Assembly: GCF_001421015.2 (NCBI RefSeq) | Contig: NZ_CP013023.1 | Coordinates: 4,767,001-4,831,000, forward strand | Direction of reading: 5' to 3' | Source: Paenibacillus bovis | GTDB lineage: Bacteria; Bacillota; Bacilli; Paenibacillales; Paenibacillaceae | Length of the DNA: 64,000 nucleotides | Shown: positions 43,901-53,332 of the stretch, in pieces | Layout of the letters: each line of letters opens with the position of its first letter | How positions within the stretch are numbered: position 1 is the stretch's first letter | Translations under genes and position numbers: made by a program | Notes under the pieces: model-generated | The model's input: the letters and a program-made list of their open reading frames with translations, nothing else | Database searches by the model: none | What the model was told of the DNA's origin: nothing

Positions 43901-44794
43901 ATGACAATTACGCAGATAATGGTTTTTGTTCGTGTTGCCGAGACGCTTAACTTTACACAAGCCGCCCAGGAATTGCATATGACACAGCCCGCAGTCAGCC
44001 ATGCGATTGCCAGTATCGAGAATGAACTGGATGTGCAGCTGCTGCTCCGGGATCGCAAAAAAGGAGTTCTACTCACAGAAGTCGGTCAGCGGGTGCTGCT
44101 GGAATTCCGCTCGATTCTGCAAAGTATGCAAAAAGTACAGCAGCAGGTTGCTGCCGAAAAAGGGCTGGATATCGGCACGATCACGATTGGCGCTTTTCCT
44201 TCGGCATCCGCCTATTTCCTGCCCCCAATCATTCATCAGATCCGTCAGAATTATCCCAATCTGGTCTTCGATCTGCAGGAAGGTTCAACCAATGAAGTGA
44301 GGGAATGGGTACACAGCCGCCAGATCGAAGCCGGGCTGATTCTGCTGCCCGATCCGCTGGTCGATACTATCCCACTCTATTCTGACCAGATGATTGTGCT
44401 GCTGCCGGATGGCCATCCACTGCATGCCCAGGAGACAATTTCGATTCGTCATCTGGATGGTCAGGATATGATCCTGTGCAAAGGCGGGCATGAAGTTGCT
44501 ATCATGGAAGCTTTTCAGCGTGAGAAAAGCCATTTGCGCATCAATTTCACTACTCATAATATCAGTACGCTGGTCAATATGGTCCGGCAGGGACTCGGCA
44601 TCGGTATCGTATCCGAGCTGGCTCTGTCGATGTTCCCGCATGAATTAACAGTCAGAGAAGTATCTCCCCAGATCACGCGCCAGATAGGTATTGCTGTACC
44701 TTCGTTGGGTAATGCCTCTCTGGCCGTGCAGCTGTTTGTACGAACCGCCAAAGAGCTGTTCACCGCAGAGATGGCAGATCAGCAGATTCTATAA
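43901..44794 (+). CDS. LysR-family transcriptional regulator
   Basis: 298 residues from the ATG; AAAGGAG sits 14 bases before it, slightly far. The N-terminal HTH is textbook: VRVAETLNFTQAAQELHMTQPAVSHAIASIENELDVQLLLRD (in part). The C-terminal effector domain begins GTITIGAFPSASAYFLP and continues to QGLGIGIVSELALS. Divergent orientation against the EamA exporter implies it regulates that gene in response to a small ligand. Confidence 0.9.
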   Translation: MTITQIMVFVRVAETLNFTQAAQELHMTQPAVSHAIASIENELDVQLLLRDRKKGVLLTEVGQRVLLEFRSILQSMQKVQQQVAAEKGLDIGTITIGAFPSASAYFLPPIIHQIRQNYPNLVFDLQEGSTNEVREWVHSRQIEAGLILLPDPLVDTIPLYSDQMIVLLPDGHPLHAQETISIRHLDGQDMILCKGGHEVAIMEAFQREKSHLRINFTTHNISTLVNMVRQGLGIGIVSELALSMFPHELTVREVSPQITRQIGIAVPSLGNASLAVQLFVRTAKELFTAEMADQQIL

Positions 44795-44957
44795 TGCGGG
44801 ATGGAACTGCAGATCGATGCTGAGATGGATTTGGACATGTTTCTGTCATATGACAATGCAGATGATCTGTACGGAAAAGGTTTCCGCAGTATGGTATTAC
44901 AGAGGCGGCAGATATAAAATCCAGCTAGTGAAAATGAGAATATGAGAATATGAAAAT

Positions 44958-44991
44958 GAAAAAGGACTGCCTTTACTGGCAGTCCTTTTTA
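44958..44991. terminator. clpB terminator
   Basis: AAAAGGACTGCC pairs with GGCAGTCCTTTT around a 6-base loop with T-tails on both strands, so it stops both clpB and the LysR gene. Confidence 0.88.
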
Positions 44992-45081
44992 TCATGTTTA
45001 TTTATAAGATGAGTTCTAGATCAGCTGGCATCGTATTATCTATAAAATCGCCAACGTCCAATTGCTTTGATGATACGCAAA

Positions 45082-47745
45082 TCAGAATGCCTGCGCTTCA
45101 TGAGCAGCCAGCGGCTTTTCGAGAGCAGTCGCTGCAGCTGCCTCACCAATAACTACAGTCAGTTCTCCATGATCCGCGTCTACCTGCACGACCGAACCTG
45201 GAGCCGCTTCACCTGCAATCAGTGCACGGGCGACCCTGGTCTCCAGAGCACGCTGGATAAAACGTTTCAGCGGGCGGGCGCCATAGGCCGGATCGTATCC
45301 TTCATCTGCGATTAGCTGTGCAGCTGCATCCGTGAGTTCCAGTCCGATCTGCCGATCCGCCAGACGGGTACGCAGATGATCTGCCAGCTTGAACACGATC
45401 TGGCGAATTTCTGTACGGCGGAGCGGTTTGAATATCACAATATCATCTACCCGATTCAGGAACTCCGGACGGAAATGCAGATTCAATTCTCGCATTACGG
45501 TAGAACGCACCGCTTCGCTGATCTGTCCTTCTTGCTCCATTCCGTTTAGCAAATGAACCGAGCCGATATTGGAGGTCATAATAACGATCGTATTTTTAAA
45601 ATCGACCATCCGGCCCTGCGAATCAGTGAGACGTCCATCATCCAGCAGCTGAAGGAGTAGGTTAAATACATCCGGATGAGCCTTTTCTACTTCATCCAGC
45701 AAAATGACCGAATAGGGCTGGCGGCGTACCGCTTCGGTCAGCTGACCACCCTCCTCGTAGCCCACATATCCCGGTGGAGCGCCGACCAGACGGGACACGC
45801 TGTGCTTTTCCATATACTCGGACATATCAATGCGGATCATATTCTCTTCCCGGTCAAACAGGGACGAGGCAATCGCCTTGGCCAGCTCGGTCTTGCCGAC
45901 ACCGGTCGGACCGAGGAACAGGAAGGAACCAATCGGACGATTGGGGTCCTTGATTCCTGCCCGTGAACGGATCACGGCATCTGCGACCAGCTGCACCGCT
46001 TCATCCTGACCTACCACACGTTCATGCAGCACTTCTTCCAGACGGAGCAGCTTTTCACGTTCACCTTCGACCAGACGGCTGACCGGTACGCCGGTCCAGC
46101 GGGAGACGATATCGGCAATTTCTTCGTCGGTTACTGCTTCCCGCAGCAGACGTCCTTCCTGATCCTGATGAGCTGCTTCTTCCGCAGCTTTCAGTTCGCG
46201 TTCCAGTCCCGGAATAATGCCATAGCTCAGTTCGGCAGACTTGTTGAGATCATATTCTTCCTGGGCCTGCTCCAGATCGAGACGCGCCTGCTCCAGCTGC
46301 TTTTTGAGTGTATTTACATGCTCGATGACTTCTTTTTCCTGCTCCCAGCGGGTTCGCATCTCCAGCTGCTTTTCCTTGAGATCAGCCAGTTCGCGTTGCA
46401 GGATACCCAGACGATTTTGGCTCAGCTCGTCGGTTTCCCTTTTGAGTGCGGCTTCTTCAATCTCCATTTTCATGATCCGGCGGGTAACTTCGTCCAGTTC
46501 GCTTGGCATGGAGTCAATCTCGGTACGGATCATGGCGCAGGCTTCGTCGATCAGATCAATCGCCTTGTCCGGCAAAAAACGATCCGAGATATAACGGTCG
46601 GACAGCACTCCGGCAGCGACAATAGCGTTATCGTGAATCTTCACCCCGTGATGCACTTCAAAACGTTCCTTGAGCCCGCGCAGAATCGCAATCGTATCTT
46701 CCACATTCGGCTCGCTCACCAGTACCTGCTGGAAACGGCGCTCCAAAGCCGGATCTTTCTCGATATAATTGCGGTATTCATCCAATGTGGTCGCTCCGAT
46801 ACAGTGCAGTTCTCCCCGTGCCAGCATCGGCTTGAGCATATTGCCTGCGTCCATCGAACCTTCTGTTTTGCCGGCGCCGACGATCGTGTGCAGCTCATCG
46901 ATAAACAGGATAATCTGTCCATTGCTCTGTCTGACCTCGCGCAGTACAGCCTGCAGACGTTCTTCGAATTCACCGCGATACTTGGCACCGGCGACCAGTG
47001 CGCTCATATCGAGCGAGAAGATTATTTTATCCTTGAGCCCTTCCGGCACATCCTTGCGTACGATCCGATGGGCGAGTCCTTCGACGATCGCTGTTTTGCC
47101 GACACCCGGTTCGCCGATCAGCACCGGATTGTTTTTGGTTTTGCGGGATAAAATACGGATGACCCGGCGAATCTCGTCATCCCGTCCGATCACGGGATCG
47201 ACTTTGCCGGAGCGCACTTCCGCGACCAGATCGCGGCCGTACTTTTCCAGTACTTCATAGGTGGCTTCCGGGTCCTGACTGGTCACCCGCTGATGACCGC
47301 GAATCTCGGACAATACGGCCAGTACAGCTTGCCGATTCAGTCCGTGACGGTGCAACAGATCGCGTACTTCCCGGTTGCCGGGATCATTAACGGAAATAAG
47401 GGCGAGTACCGCATGCTCGACAGCGACGAATTCATCCTTCATCTCCGCCGCTTCCTGCTCGGCCTGATTCAGTACCTGCAGCAGTCCTGCCGATGCGTAA
47501 CGGCTGACAGCTGCCGAACCGCTGACACTGGATCTGCGACGCAGCAGTTCATCATTTTGCTGGCTGATCACAGCTACCGGCAGATTCATTTTGTGCAACA
47601 GGCGCGGCAGCAGACCTTCCTGCTGCTCCAGCAGTGCCTTGAGCAGATGCACAGGTGCAATCTCCTGATGCCCCATCGATGTCGCAAGCGACTGGGCCGT
47701 AGCGACAGCCTCCTGTAATTTATGTGTTAATCGATTGTAATCCAA
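45082..47745 (-). CDS. clpB: ATP-dependent disaggregase ClpB
   Basis: 887 residues. Clp-N repeats occupy about 1-145, [15 protein letters not shown] is the first Walker A, and the coiled-coil M-domain lies at about 400-530 ([22 protein letters not shown], in part). [17 protein letters not shown] is the second Walker A, and [16 protein letters not shown] marks the C-terminal domain. The presence of the long middle domain distinguishes it from ClpC/ClpA. ClpB hexamers extract proteins from aggregates together with DnaK/DnaJ. GGAGG lies 10 bases before the ATG. It follows a DnaJ-like gene and Hsp20 gene but has its own candidate promoter. Confidence 0.95.
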   Translation of the reverse strand: MDYNRLTHKLQEAVATAQSLATSMGHQEIAPVHLLKALLEQQEGLLPRLLHKMNLPVAVISQQNDELLRRRSSVSGSAAVSRYASAGLLQVLNQAEQEAAEMKDEFVAVEHAVLALISVNDPGNREVRDLLHRHGLNRQAVLAVLSEIRGHQRVTSQDPEATYEVLEKYGRDLVAEVRSGKVDPVIGRDDEIRRVIRILSRKTKNNPVLIGEPGVGKTAIVEGLAHRIVRKDVPEGLKDKIIFSLDMSALVAGAKYRGEFEERLQAVLREVRQSNGQIILFIDELHTIVGAGKTEGSMDAGNMLKPMLARGELHCIGATTLDEYRNYIEKDPALERRFQQVLVSEPNVEDTIAILRGLKERFEVHHGVKIHDNAIVAAGVLSDRYISDRFLPDKAIDLIDEACAMIRTEIDSMPSELDEVTRRIMKMEIEEAALKRETDELSQNRLGILQRELADLKEKQLEMRTRWEQEKEVIEHVNTLKKQLEQARLDLEQAQEEYDLNKSAELSYGIIPGLERELKAAEEAAHQDQEGRLLREAVTDEEIADIVSRWTGVPVSRLVEGEREKLLRLEEVLHERVVGQDEAVQLVADAVIRSRAGIKDPNRPIGSFLFLGPTGVGKTELAKAIASSLFDREENMIRIDMSEYMEKHSVSRLVGAPPGYVGYEEGGQLTEAVRRQPYSVILLDEVEKAHPDVFNLLLQLLDDGRLTDSQGRMVDFKNTIVIMTSNIGSVHLLNGMEQEGQISEAVRSTVMRELNLHFRPEFLNRVDDIVIFKPLRRTEIRQIVFKLADHLRTRLADRQIGLELTDAAAQLIADEGYDPAYGARPLKRFIQRALETRVARALIAGEAAPGSVVQVDADHGELTVVIGEAAAATALEKPLAAHEAQAF

Positions 47746-47850
47746 AACGTTTCCCTCCTGATTAATCTATATTTGGCTATAATAAATTTCCTACTATCTA
47801 TCTTCCTACATACGATGTATCTCCAGATAAATCCCGCACACAGAACGTCC

Positions 47851-47879
47851 ATTTCAGCTCTACAATAGTATCCTGTCAA
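47851..47879 (-). promoter_or_regulatory. candidate clpB promoter
   Basis: On the minus strand TTGACA (47874-47879), 17 bases, TGAAAT (47851-47856), about 105 bases before the clpB start. No CtsR or CIRCE box was seen here, so clpB heat induction may depend on read-through from hsp20. Confidence 0.5.
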
Positions 47880-47946
47880 CTTCAAGCAGAGCCGGACATG
47901 GACTGTACCGACCCTACTGCTGTATATAACTATAAAGTAAAGAGAG

Positions 47947-48936
47947 CTATGATTTGCGTCGTCTCATCTGCGCTTGATAACGGCTTGACGAAGCCAGCTG
48001 GCGATACAGCTCACGTTCCTGCTCGCCGAGATCGGATGGGACTATAATCTCCACATCCAGCAGCACATCACCATAGCTGCCGTCATCTCGCTGCAGACCA
48101 CGACCGAGAATACGAAGAATCCGCCCGGATTGAATACCGGAGGGTACTTTGACCCGGACTCTGGACTGGTCGGGCAGCAGTACATGGGCATCCGTACCGA
48201 GCACCACTTCCCATGGAGCCACTTCCAGCACACCCTGCAGATTGCTGCCATCGAGTGCATAGACCGAATGAGGGAGAATCCGCAGAGTGATCAGCAGCTC
48301 CTCGTCGGCATCGATGCCATTGCTGCCGGTGCCGCGAATACGGATCGTGCTGCCCTGCGGGATACGCTCCGGGATCTTGATCTGTATGCGCTTGTCTCCC
48401 AGACGGATCGGCACATGGTCGCCGCGATAAGCCTGTTCCAGCGTAATATCCAGCTTGGCACGGGTCGTCCGCAGGGGAATACCGCCATTCCCGTTATTAT
48501 TGCTGAAACTGGCATTACCGGCTGTATTAGAGAAAAAATCATAATCTTTCATCCGATCGCCAAAAAACATATCAAAAAAGTCTTCATCCAATCCGCCGCC
48601 TGTACGATATTCGTAGCTGGTACTGCCAGCTGTTTTACGGTCTTCTGCTCGGGATGTATGACCGGATTTGGCACTCGTACTGCCTGTATTGCCCGTATTG
48701 GACTGATAAGCCTGGCGCGCTGATTCATATTTGAGCTGATCATCATATTTTTGCCGCCGGTTCTCATCTCCGAGCACTTCATAGGCTTCGGCAATTTCCT
48801 TGAACCGGGCTTCCGCCTCGGGTGCTTTGTTAACGTCCGGATGCCACTTTTTGGCCAGCCGCTGATACGACTTTCGGATATCCTGTTTGGAGGCACCAGG
48901 TTCCACTTCCAGCTTTTGATAATAATCCCGGGGCAT
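47947..48936 (-). CDS. DnaJ-like co-chaperone (type without zinc finger, CbpA-like)
   Basis: 329 residues. An N-terminal J-domain carries the HPD motif (KKWHPDVNK, His32-Pro33-Asp34) that stimulates DnaK ATPase. A linker rich in Gly, Ser and Asn at about 65-140 follows, then two DnaJ C-terminal substrate-binding domains (RIQIKIPERIPQGSTIRIRGTGS, in part; DLRI-like VLPDQSRVRVKVPSGIQSGRILR, in part). The Cys-rich zinc finger of classical DnaJ is missing, so it is a CbpA-type protein. GGAGGG precedes the ATG. It lies between hsp20 and clpB on the same strand, as part of a heat-shock group. Confidence 0.9.
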   Translation of the reverse strand: MPRDYYQKLEVEPGASKQDIRKSYQRLAKKWHPDVNKAPEAEARFKEIAEAYEVLGDENRRQKYDDQLKYESARQAYQSNTGNTGSTSAKSGHTSRAEDRKTAGSTSYEYRTGGGLDEDFFDMFFGDRMKDYDFFSNTAGNASFSNNNGNGGIPLRTTRAKLDITLEQAYRGDHVPIRLGDKRIQIKIPERIPQGSTIRIRGTGSNGIDADEELLITLRILPHSVYALDGSNLQGVLEVAPWEVVLGTDAHVLLPDQSRVRVKVPSGIQSGRILRILGRGLQRDDGSYGDVLLDVEIIVPSDLGEQERELYRQLASSSRYQAQMRRRKS

Positions 48937-48966
48937 GGATTCTCCCTCCTTTCTCTATAAATATAG

Positions 48967-49007
48967 AAAAGGTGCATTATAGCGGTCAGGGACTACAATG
49001 CACCTTT
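48967..49007 (-). terminator. attenuator or terminator between hsp20 and the dnaJ-like gene
   Basis: AAAGGTGCATT pairs with AATGCACCTTT around an 18-base loop; on the minus strand TTTTCTATATTT follows. It may let part of the hsp20 transcript through to dnaJ and clpB. Confidence 0.65.
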
Positions 49008-49146
49008 AGGATCGGCAAAGGTTGTACATTATCTATTTTTGGTACGTCGATCGGTTAACATATCATTGTTATTCTACCTATTTTTAATCCAATTTACCAG
49101 TAGGTTAAACAGTGTCTATCCGGTTTGTCCAGGCGATGCACAGATA

Positions 49147-49596
49147 TTATTCACCCGACTGAATCTCGATCCGGCGACCTTCCGGACGCTGGCGTTTTGG
49201 AATATCCAGCTTCAGCAGGCCATCCTTGAGCGAAGCCTGAATATGATCCGCATCAATATCTTCCACATAAAAGCGTCTTACATATTCGCCATGACGGCGT
49301 TCTTTGCGTACAACCTGACCTTTGCTTTCATCCTCGGCAGTGCTTTCTTCGTGATGCACTGCTTTGATGGTCAGATAAGGAGCCGCATAGTCGATATCGA
49401 TATTTTCCTTGGTAAAACCAGGCAGCTCAGCTTCGACCAGATAAGCATTTTCAGTCTCGCGAATATCGGTTTTGAACGACAGGGTCGACGATTTGAGTGG
49501 TGCAAAAAAGTCATCATTAAACACATCATTGAAGGACTTCATCAGTTGACCCCAGGACTCTTCGTGACGTTTACCAAAAGGAACCAAATCAAACAT
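49147..49596 (-). CDS. Hsp20/alpha-crystallin small heat-shock protein
   Basis: 150 residues from an ATG with GGAGGAGG upstream; a start 27 bases earlier lacks spacing. The alpha-crystallin domain covers about residues 40-135: NAYLVEAELPGFTKENIDIDY, then RRFYVEDIDADHIQASLKDGLLKLDIPK (in part) with the conserved G-x-L near the end. The N-terminal PFGKRHEESWGQLMKSFND is typical of Bacillus-type Hsp20. It forms oligomers that hold unfolding proteins for ClpB and DnaK. Promoter plus CtsR box upstream point to heat-shock control. Confidence 0.95.
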   Translation of the reverse strand: MFDLVPFGKRHEESWGQLMKSFNDVFNDDFFAPLKSSTLSFKTDIRETENAYLVEAELPGFTKENIDIDYAAPYLTIKAVHHEESTAEDESKGQVVRKERRHGEYVRRFYVEDIDADHIQASLKDGLLKLDIPKRQRPEGRRIEIQSGE

Positions 49597-49686
49597 AAAG
49601 CATCCTCCTCCGTGATTATTCATTTAAATTGTAATGTTGATAAGTCTTCACTGTTCGTGTGAAGAAGTAGATCAGCGAACAGGTCT

Positions 49687-49742
49687 TTTGACCTTCACTG
49701 ACCTTACGACTTTATTATAGCTTGAGCTACGCCAATCTTCAA
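49687..49742 (-). promoter_or_regulatory. hsp20 promoter with CtsR box
   Basis: On the minus strand TTGAAG (49737-49742), 17 bases, TATAAT (49714-49719) form a near-ideal sigma-A promoter. Just downstream GGTCAGT-GAA-GGTCAAA (49687-49703) matches the CtsR tandem heptad RGTCAAA-NAN-RGTCAAA, with the second heptad perfect. CtsR bound there would block the start site. Confidence 0.8.
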
Positions 49743-49819
49743 AACGGATTAGCATTGATTTGAGGTGATTATTGCCGTTTAGCGTCGTTTAGGTAAAATT
49801 ATTTTTTGTTTTCTGCTGT

Positions 49820-49836
49820 TTTGACCTTTTTTGATC
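49820..49836 (-). promoter_or_regulatory. second, upstream CtsR box
   Basis: GATCAAA-AAA-GGTCAAA on the minus strand is an even better tandem heptad (13 of 14 heptad bases). It lies about 80 bases upstream of the hsp20 -35, inside a T-rich tract with no obvious second promoter. Confidence 0.6.
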
Positions 49837-49957
49837 TTTTTTGTTCTTTATTGTCGCTTTGTTTTGATTGTTATTTTGCTAGGTATGGCTCAATAGGTTG
49901 ACTAGAGCTGGCATGGTAGCAGTTAGATACCTCTGGGCTGGATGTGACTAAGATGGA

Positions 49958-50101
49958 TGGGCAGCAACCACTCCGCAAAGAAATAAGGGCACGTCCTCGG
50001 GTGGAGCCCAGGAATCTACGGAATAGGAGAGAATGTAGATTCCCAGGCTCCAAAGTCGTCCTTTGCCCTTATTTTCTTTGCTCCGTTCTGTGATGGTTGC
50101 T
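49958..50101. repeat. long-palindrome element, copy R2
   Basis: Three nested stems: AGCAACCA/TGGTTGCT (49963-49970 with 50094-50101); GCAAAGAAATAAGGGCA (49975-49991) with TGCCCTTATTTTCTTTGC (50064-50081), one extra base; and GGAGCC..GAATCTAC (50003-50019) with GTAGATTC..GGCTCC (50035-50051). The left 25 bases match R1 at 22 positions. No open frame or ribosome site is associated with it. Confidence 0.8.
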
Positions 50102-50164
50102 TCATTTTTTTAGCCATACGTATGATCTACTTCTTTGCTGTCAAAGGTTATTCTGAGTTGAGTT

Positions 50165-50209
50165 GGACTGGACTGGACTGGACTGGACTGGACTGGACTG
50201 GACTGGACT
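50165..50209 (+). repeat. GGACT microsatellite, nine perfect copies
   Basis: Nine uninterrupted GGACT units, preceded by degenerate units (GAGTT). The array lies inside a 72-codon open frame (50122-50340), where it gives an SWTGLDWTGLD-type repeat. That frame has no ribosome site and its product is not recognised, so I do not call it a gene. Confidence 0.95.
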
Positions 50210-50302
50210 TCGCTATTATGAACCGGGCTACGTTATTTTGCACAATACTATTCTGTAGCTTATTGTCAGCAGTTCAAGTGCCAGCGGAACTCCATGCACA
50301 GA

Positions 50303-50421
50303 GCGGAGCAAAGAGAATTCTGCCAACGACCGACATTTAAGAATGGAGATCGACCGCTGCAAGCGGTTGTTCAGGATCTTCATTCTTAACCGGAGGGAGT
50401 GGCAGAATCTCTTTGCTCCGC
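50303..50421. repeat. long-palindrome element, copy R3
   Basis: Outer arms GCGGAGCAAAGAGA(A)TTCTGCC (50303-50324) and GGCAGAATCTCTTTGCTCCGC (50401-50421). Middle arms TTAAGAATGGAGATC (50337-50351) and GATCTTCATTCTTAA (50375-50389), 14 of 15 pairing. Inner ACCGC/GCGGT (50353-50367). On the minus strand CTCCGGTTAAG..TGAAGATC aligns with R1. Confidence 0.85.
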
Positions 50422-50522
50422 GGCTACCTTCGAGAGACACCACTATCCTCCAGCTCCATTGCACAATCAGCTAACCCCAGCAAGCTACCACATCAGATCC
50501 ATAGTACATATCCAATTTCAAT

Positions 50523-50552
50523 AAAAAAAGCAGTATGCTGAGCGCATACCGC
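50523..50552 (-). terminator. terminator of the acetyl xylan esterase operon
   Basis: On the minus strand GCGGTATGCGC and GCATACTGC around a short loop are followed by T7. Confidence 0.85.
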
Positions 50553-50595
50553 TTGTAGAGAAATCTGTTCTATGTTCCATCGTAATAGCACAAGC

Positions 50596-51552
50596 TCAGC
50601 CAAAATGCTGCTGGATAAATTCCATCGTACGGCGGTTGTGATGCGGGCTGACGTAATGGCCGTCGAACGGGTACACTGCGATGTCCTTTTCCGAATGAAT
50701 CCGGTTATAGGCAGCGAAAATCGTTTCCGGCAGACAGACGACATCCTTTAGTCCACAGGAGACGAGAATCGGGATCTTGATCCGGTCGGCCAGATTAATC
50801 ATGTCAAAATAGCTCAGCGTCTTCAGTACCTGATTGAAATGTTCGGGATAGCGGCTGATGAACTGGGCAGCTTCCTTGAGCGAACTCTCCGAATTGAGAA
50901 TACCAAAGTCCATATGGCACATATTCGGAATATTCGCTACCGCTATTGCAGGAATCTCACTCAGTGCCGAGGTGATCAGCACGAGTCCGCCGCCCTGGCT
51001 GCCTCCGTAGGTAGCAATCCGGCTCGCGTCTACGCCCGGCTGGGCAGCTGCCCATTCGATCGCTTTGAGTGCATCCACCGTAATCGCACGATAGTAGAAG
51101 GTATTCTTGTCCAATATGCCCTGCGACATCCAGCCGGAGCTCATACCGAACTCGGATGGCATACGGCTGCCGGTCTCGCCGCCCTGTCCACGTACATCCA
51201 TCGCGAATACGGCGTAGCCCATGGACACCCACTGGGTATAATCTTCCGGATAGCCTTTGCTGCCCGCATAACCGTGGAAAATAACGATACAGGGCAAAGC
51301 TTTCTCGTCTGCATCTGCCGGACGAATATACCAGCCGGACAGCGGCGTATCATCAAAGCCTTCGTAGGTGACCCGGTAGGAGCGTACAGCCTTCATCGGG
51401 GTCGGACATTCTTCCATAGAAGCGGAAAGCGGTTTGGCACGGAACTGCTGCAGCGTCTGCTCCCAGAATTCATCCAGATCTACAGGCGAAGTCAGCATAG
51501 GCGCATATTGCTCCAATTCGCGGACTCTTCTGGCGATAGCGTGACTAATCAT
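50596..51552 (-). CDS. acetyl xylan esterase / cephalosporin-C deacetylase
   Basis: 318 residues, the standard length of carbohydrate esterase family 7. FHGYAGSKG forms the oxyanion region, YGGSQGGGLVL holds the nucleophile serine, GLKDVVCLPETIFAAYN the Asp, and DGHYVSPHH the His. VRGQGGETG is another family motif. No signal peptide is visible, so it acts in the cytoplasm, removing acetyl groups from imported xylo-oligosaccharides or similar compounds. It follows a small membrane protein gene by 30 bases on the same strand. No xylanase gene is nearby. Confidence 0.92.
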   Translation of the reverse strand: MISHAIARRVRELEQYAPMLTSPVDLDEFWEQTLQQFRAKPLSASMEECPTPMKAVRSYRVTYEGFDDTPLSGWYIRPADADEKALPCIVIFHGYAGSKGYPEDYTQWVSMGYAVFAMDVRGQGGETGSRMPSEFGMSSGWMSQGILDKNTFYYRAITVDALKAIEWAAAQPGVDASRIATYGGSQGGGLVLITSALSEIPAIAVANIPNMCHMDFGILNSESSLKEAAQFISRYPEHFNQVLKTLSYFDMINLADRIKIPILVSCGLKDVVCLPETIFAAYNRIHSEKDIAVYPFDGHYVSPHHNRRTMEFIQQHFG

Positions 51553-51567
51553 AGGACATAGACTCCT

Positions 51568-51783
51568 TTATTTATTAAGATTAACAATCCAGCCGGTGAT
51601 CATACGGAAGCAAAAACTGAAAATAGCTGCCGGAATAATGGCAGTGACCAGCGTAATCACTACACTCAGCACACCAACCGAATCAGGGTTGTTCCGAAAC
51701 TCCAGAATCACCAGCAGGATCGCCATAATAACGTACCATGCAATAAAATCAGACTTTCTAAAATTGGATTTGATCCAGTTCAT
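51568..51783 (-). CDS. small two-helix membrane protein
   Basis: 71 residues from an ATG with GAGGG 7 bases upstream (an ATG six bases earlier overlaps the ribosome site). Two hydrophobic segments, FIAWYVIMAILLVILEF and SVVITLVTAIIPAAIFSFCF, are separated by a short polar loop. Function unknown. It lies just before the acetyl xylan esterase gene and probably shares its transcript. Confidence 0.7.
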   Translation of the reverse strand: MNWIKSNFRKSDFIAWYVIMAILLVILEFRNNPDSVGVLSVVITLVTAIIPAAIFSFCFRMITGWIVNLNK

Positions 51784-52018
51784 TCTCATACCCTCTTCAC
51801 ATGTAATAAGCCTGCATCATTCCGGCATGCCGTACAGAAGGGCCCAATACGTAAATGCTATCAATAAAAGCACTTGATTACAACCTGTTCCGCGATTTAT
51901 CCATGCTTCTTTTACCGGATCAAAATCTTGAAAACATCCATAATATGCAACATCTGGCAGAACGCCGCGTATATGTACTTTAACCCTTCTCATTATCCGT
52001 CTCTACTATGAAAGGAAA

Positions 52019-52067
52019 GTCGCCGATCAAGAGCAAGCCGCAGCAGAACCTTTGATCATCAGGCGAC
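52019..52067 (+). promoter_or_regulatory. stem-loop in the DUF418 leader
   Basis: GTCGCC-GATCAA and TTGATC-atca-GGCGAC pair across a 21-base loop about 45 bases before the DUF418 start. It has no T-tail. It may be a leader structure or remnant terminator; the rest of the 51784-52108 gap shows no gene. Confidence 0.4.
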
Positions 52068-52108
52068 CAAGCTGCAGAGTTACCCCACTATAGAATACAA
52101 GGAGGACG

Positions 52109-53332
52109 ATGATGTACATACCCCCTCGAAGATTGAAAATGATCGATGCCATGCGCGGATTTTCGCTGCTCGGTATTATTCTCGCCAATATGCTGATTTT
52201 TCAGTATGGTTCCTGGGGAGCATTCGATCTCAAAGAGCCTGGTTTCTCCACGACAGATCATGTAGTAAACGGACTACTGGAAGTGCTTGTGGTCGGCAGC
52301 TTTATGCCGATATTTGCTTTCCTGTTCGGCTTTGGCATTATCAAGATGAAGGAAAGTCTGGAAAGCAGGCAGCTCTCCCCTTATCCTTACTTGAGCCGCC
52401 GTTTCCTGCTGCTAATGGTGATCGGCATGCTGCATGGATTTTTTATCTGGGAAGGCGATATTCTTACCTACTATGGACTATATGGATTTGTACTGCTTCT
52501 ATTTATCCGCTGTCAGCCGCGGACACTGATGATATGGACAAGCATCGGATTCGGCATGATGCTGCTGTTTGGCGGACTGGGTCTGCTGGTGCCTGTTGAT
52601 ACGGCAATCACTGCAGCAGAGCGCAGTTATCATCTGGAGACACTGCATGTGTATAGCACAGGCAGCTACACCGATATTCTCGTACAGCGCAATATGACGA
52701 TGCCCGGTATCGAGTTCCCGCTCGTTTTTATCCTGATTTTTCTACTGATGGGTATGACGTCCATGCTGTATATTCCATTATTCTGGCTGGGAATGTATAT
52801 GGCCAAAACAAGAATGTTCGATGATCCACAGAGCAAGTCTGCTTTTTACCTCAAGGGTATGCTGATCTTCCTGCCGATTGGTCTGATTAGCAAATTGATG
52901 ATGTTCATCATGCCGGCGCTGGACTGGGAGACCTTCTCGTTGCTGTTCGGCGGCCCGATCCTGTCGATTGGTTATATTTTTGCTTTTGCATGGTTATATC
53001 TCAAATGGCAGTCAGCCAAGTGGATGAACGGATTTGTCGCGGTCGGCAAGCTGTCGCTGACCAACTATTTGCTGCAAAGCGTGATTTGCACGACTATTTA
53101 TTACGGATATGGGTTGGGGTTGTTCGGACAGCTTGGAGTTGCATGGGGCACGCTGATAGCGGTGCTCGTTTATGCCCTGCAGTTCGTATTTAGTCCCCTA
53201 TATTTGCGCAAATATAGCTATGGGCCGGTGGAGAAACTGCTGCGGATGTGGACGAACTGGTCGCGCAGCGGAAAGCTGCCGACTCATCCGCATTCGCCGA
53301 ATCCTGTACAGCCAGCTGCACGCCACATGTAA
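52109..53332 (+). CDS. DUF418 domain-containing membrane protein
   Basis: 407 residues with GGAGG before two adjacent ATGs. About ten membrane segments. The opening RRLKMIDAMRGFSLLGIILANMLIF (in part) is the hallmark RGfallGIllvN motif of YeiB/DUF418 proteins, and the DUF418 region starts near residue 230 and includes GKLSLTNYLLQSVICTTIYYG (in part). Family members are related to acyltransferase-3-type membrane proteins; the role is unknown. The tail after the last helix is Pro- and His-rich. Single-gene unit. Confidence 0.9.
   Translation: MMYIPPRRLKMIDAMRGFSLLGIILANMLIFQYGSWGAFDLKEPGFSTTDHVVNGLLEVLVVGSFMPIFAFLFGFGIIKMKESLESRQLSPYPYLSRRFLLLMVIGMLHGFFIWEGDILTYYGLYGFVLLLFIRCQPRTLMIWTSIGFGMMLLFGGLGLLVPVDTAITAAERSYHLETLHVYSTGSYTDILVQRNMTMPGIEFPLVFILIFLLMGMTSMLYIPLFWLGMYMAKTRMFDDPQSKSAFYLKGMLIFLPIGLISKLMMFIMPALDWETFSLLFGGPILSIGYIFAFAWLYLKWQSAKWMNGFVAVGKLSLTNYLLQSVICTTIYYGYGLGLFGQLGVAWGTLIAVLVYALQFVFSPLYLRKYSYGPVEKLLRMWTNWSRSGKLPTHPHSPNPVQPAARHM

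Noticed and set aside
46024..47151. 375-codon plus-strand frame inside clpB
   Set aside because: Antisense to ClpB, which is unmistakable; no ribosome site and a composition typical of a shadow frame.
50122..50340. 72-codon frame carrying the GGACT array as a phase-variable gene
   Set aside because: No ribosome binding site, no promoter and no recognisable product; kept only as a repeat.
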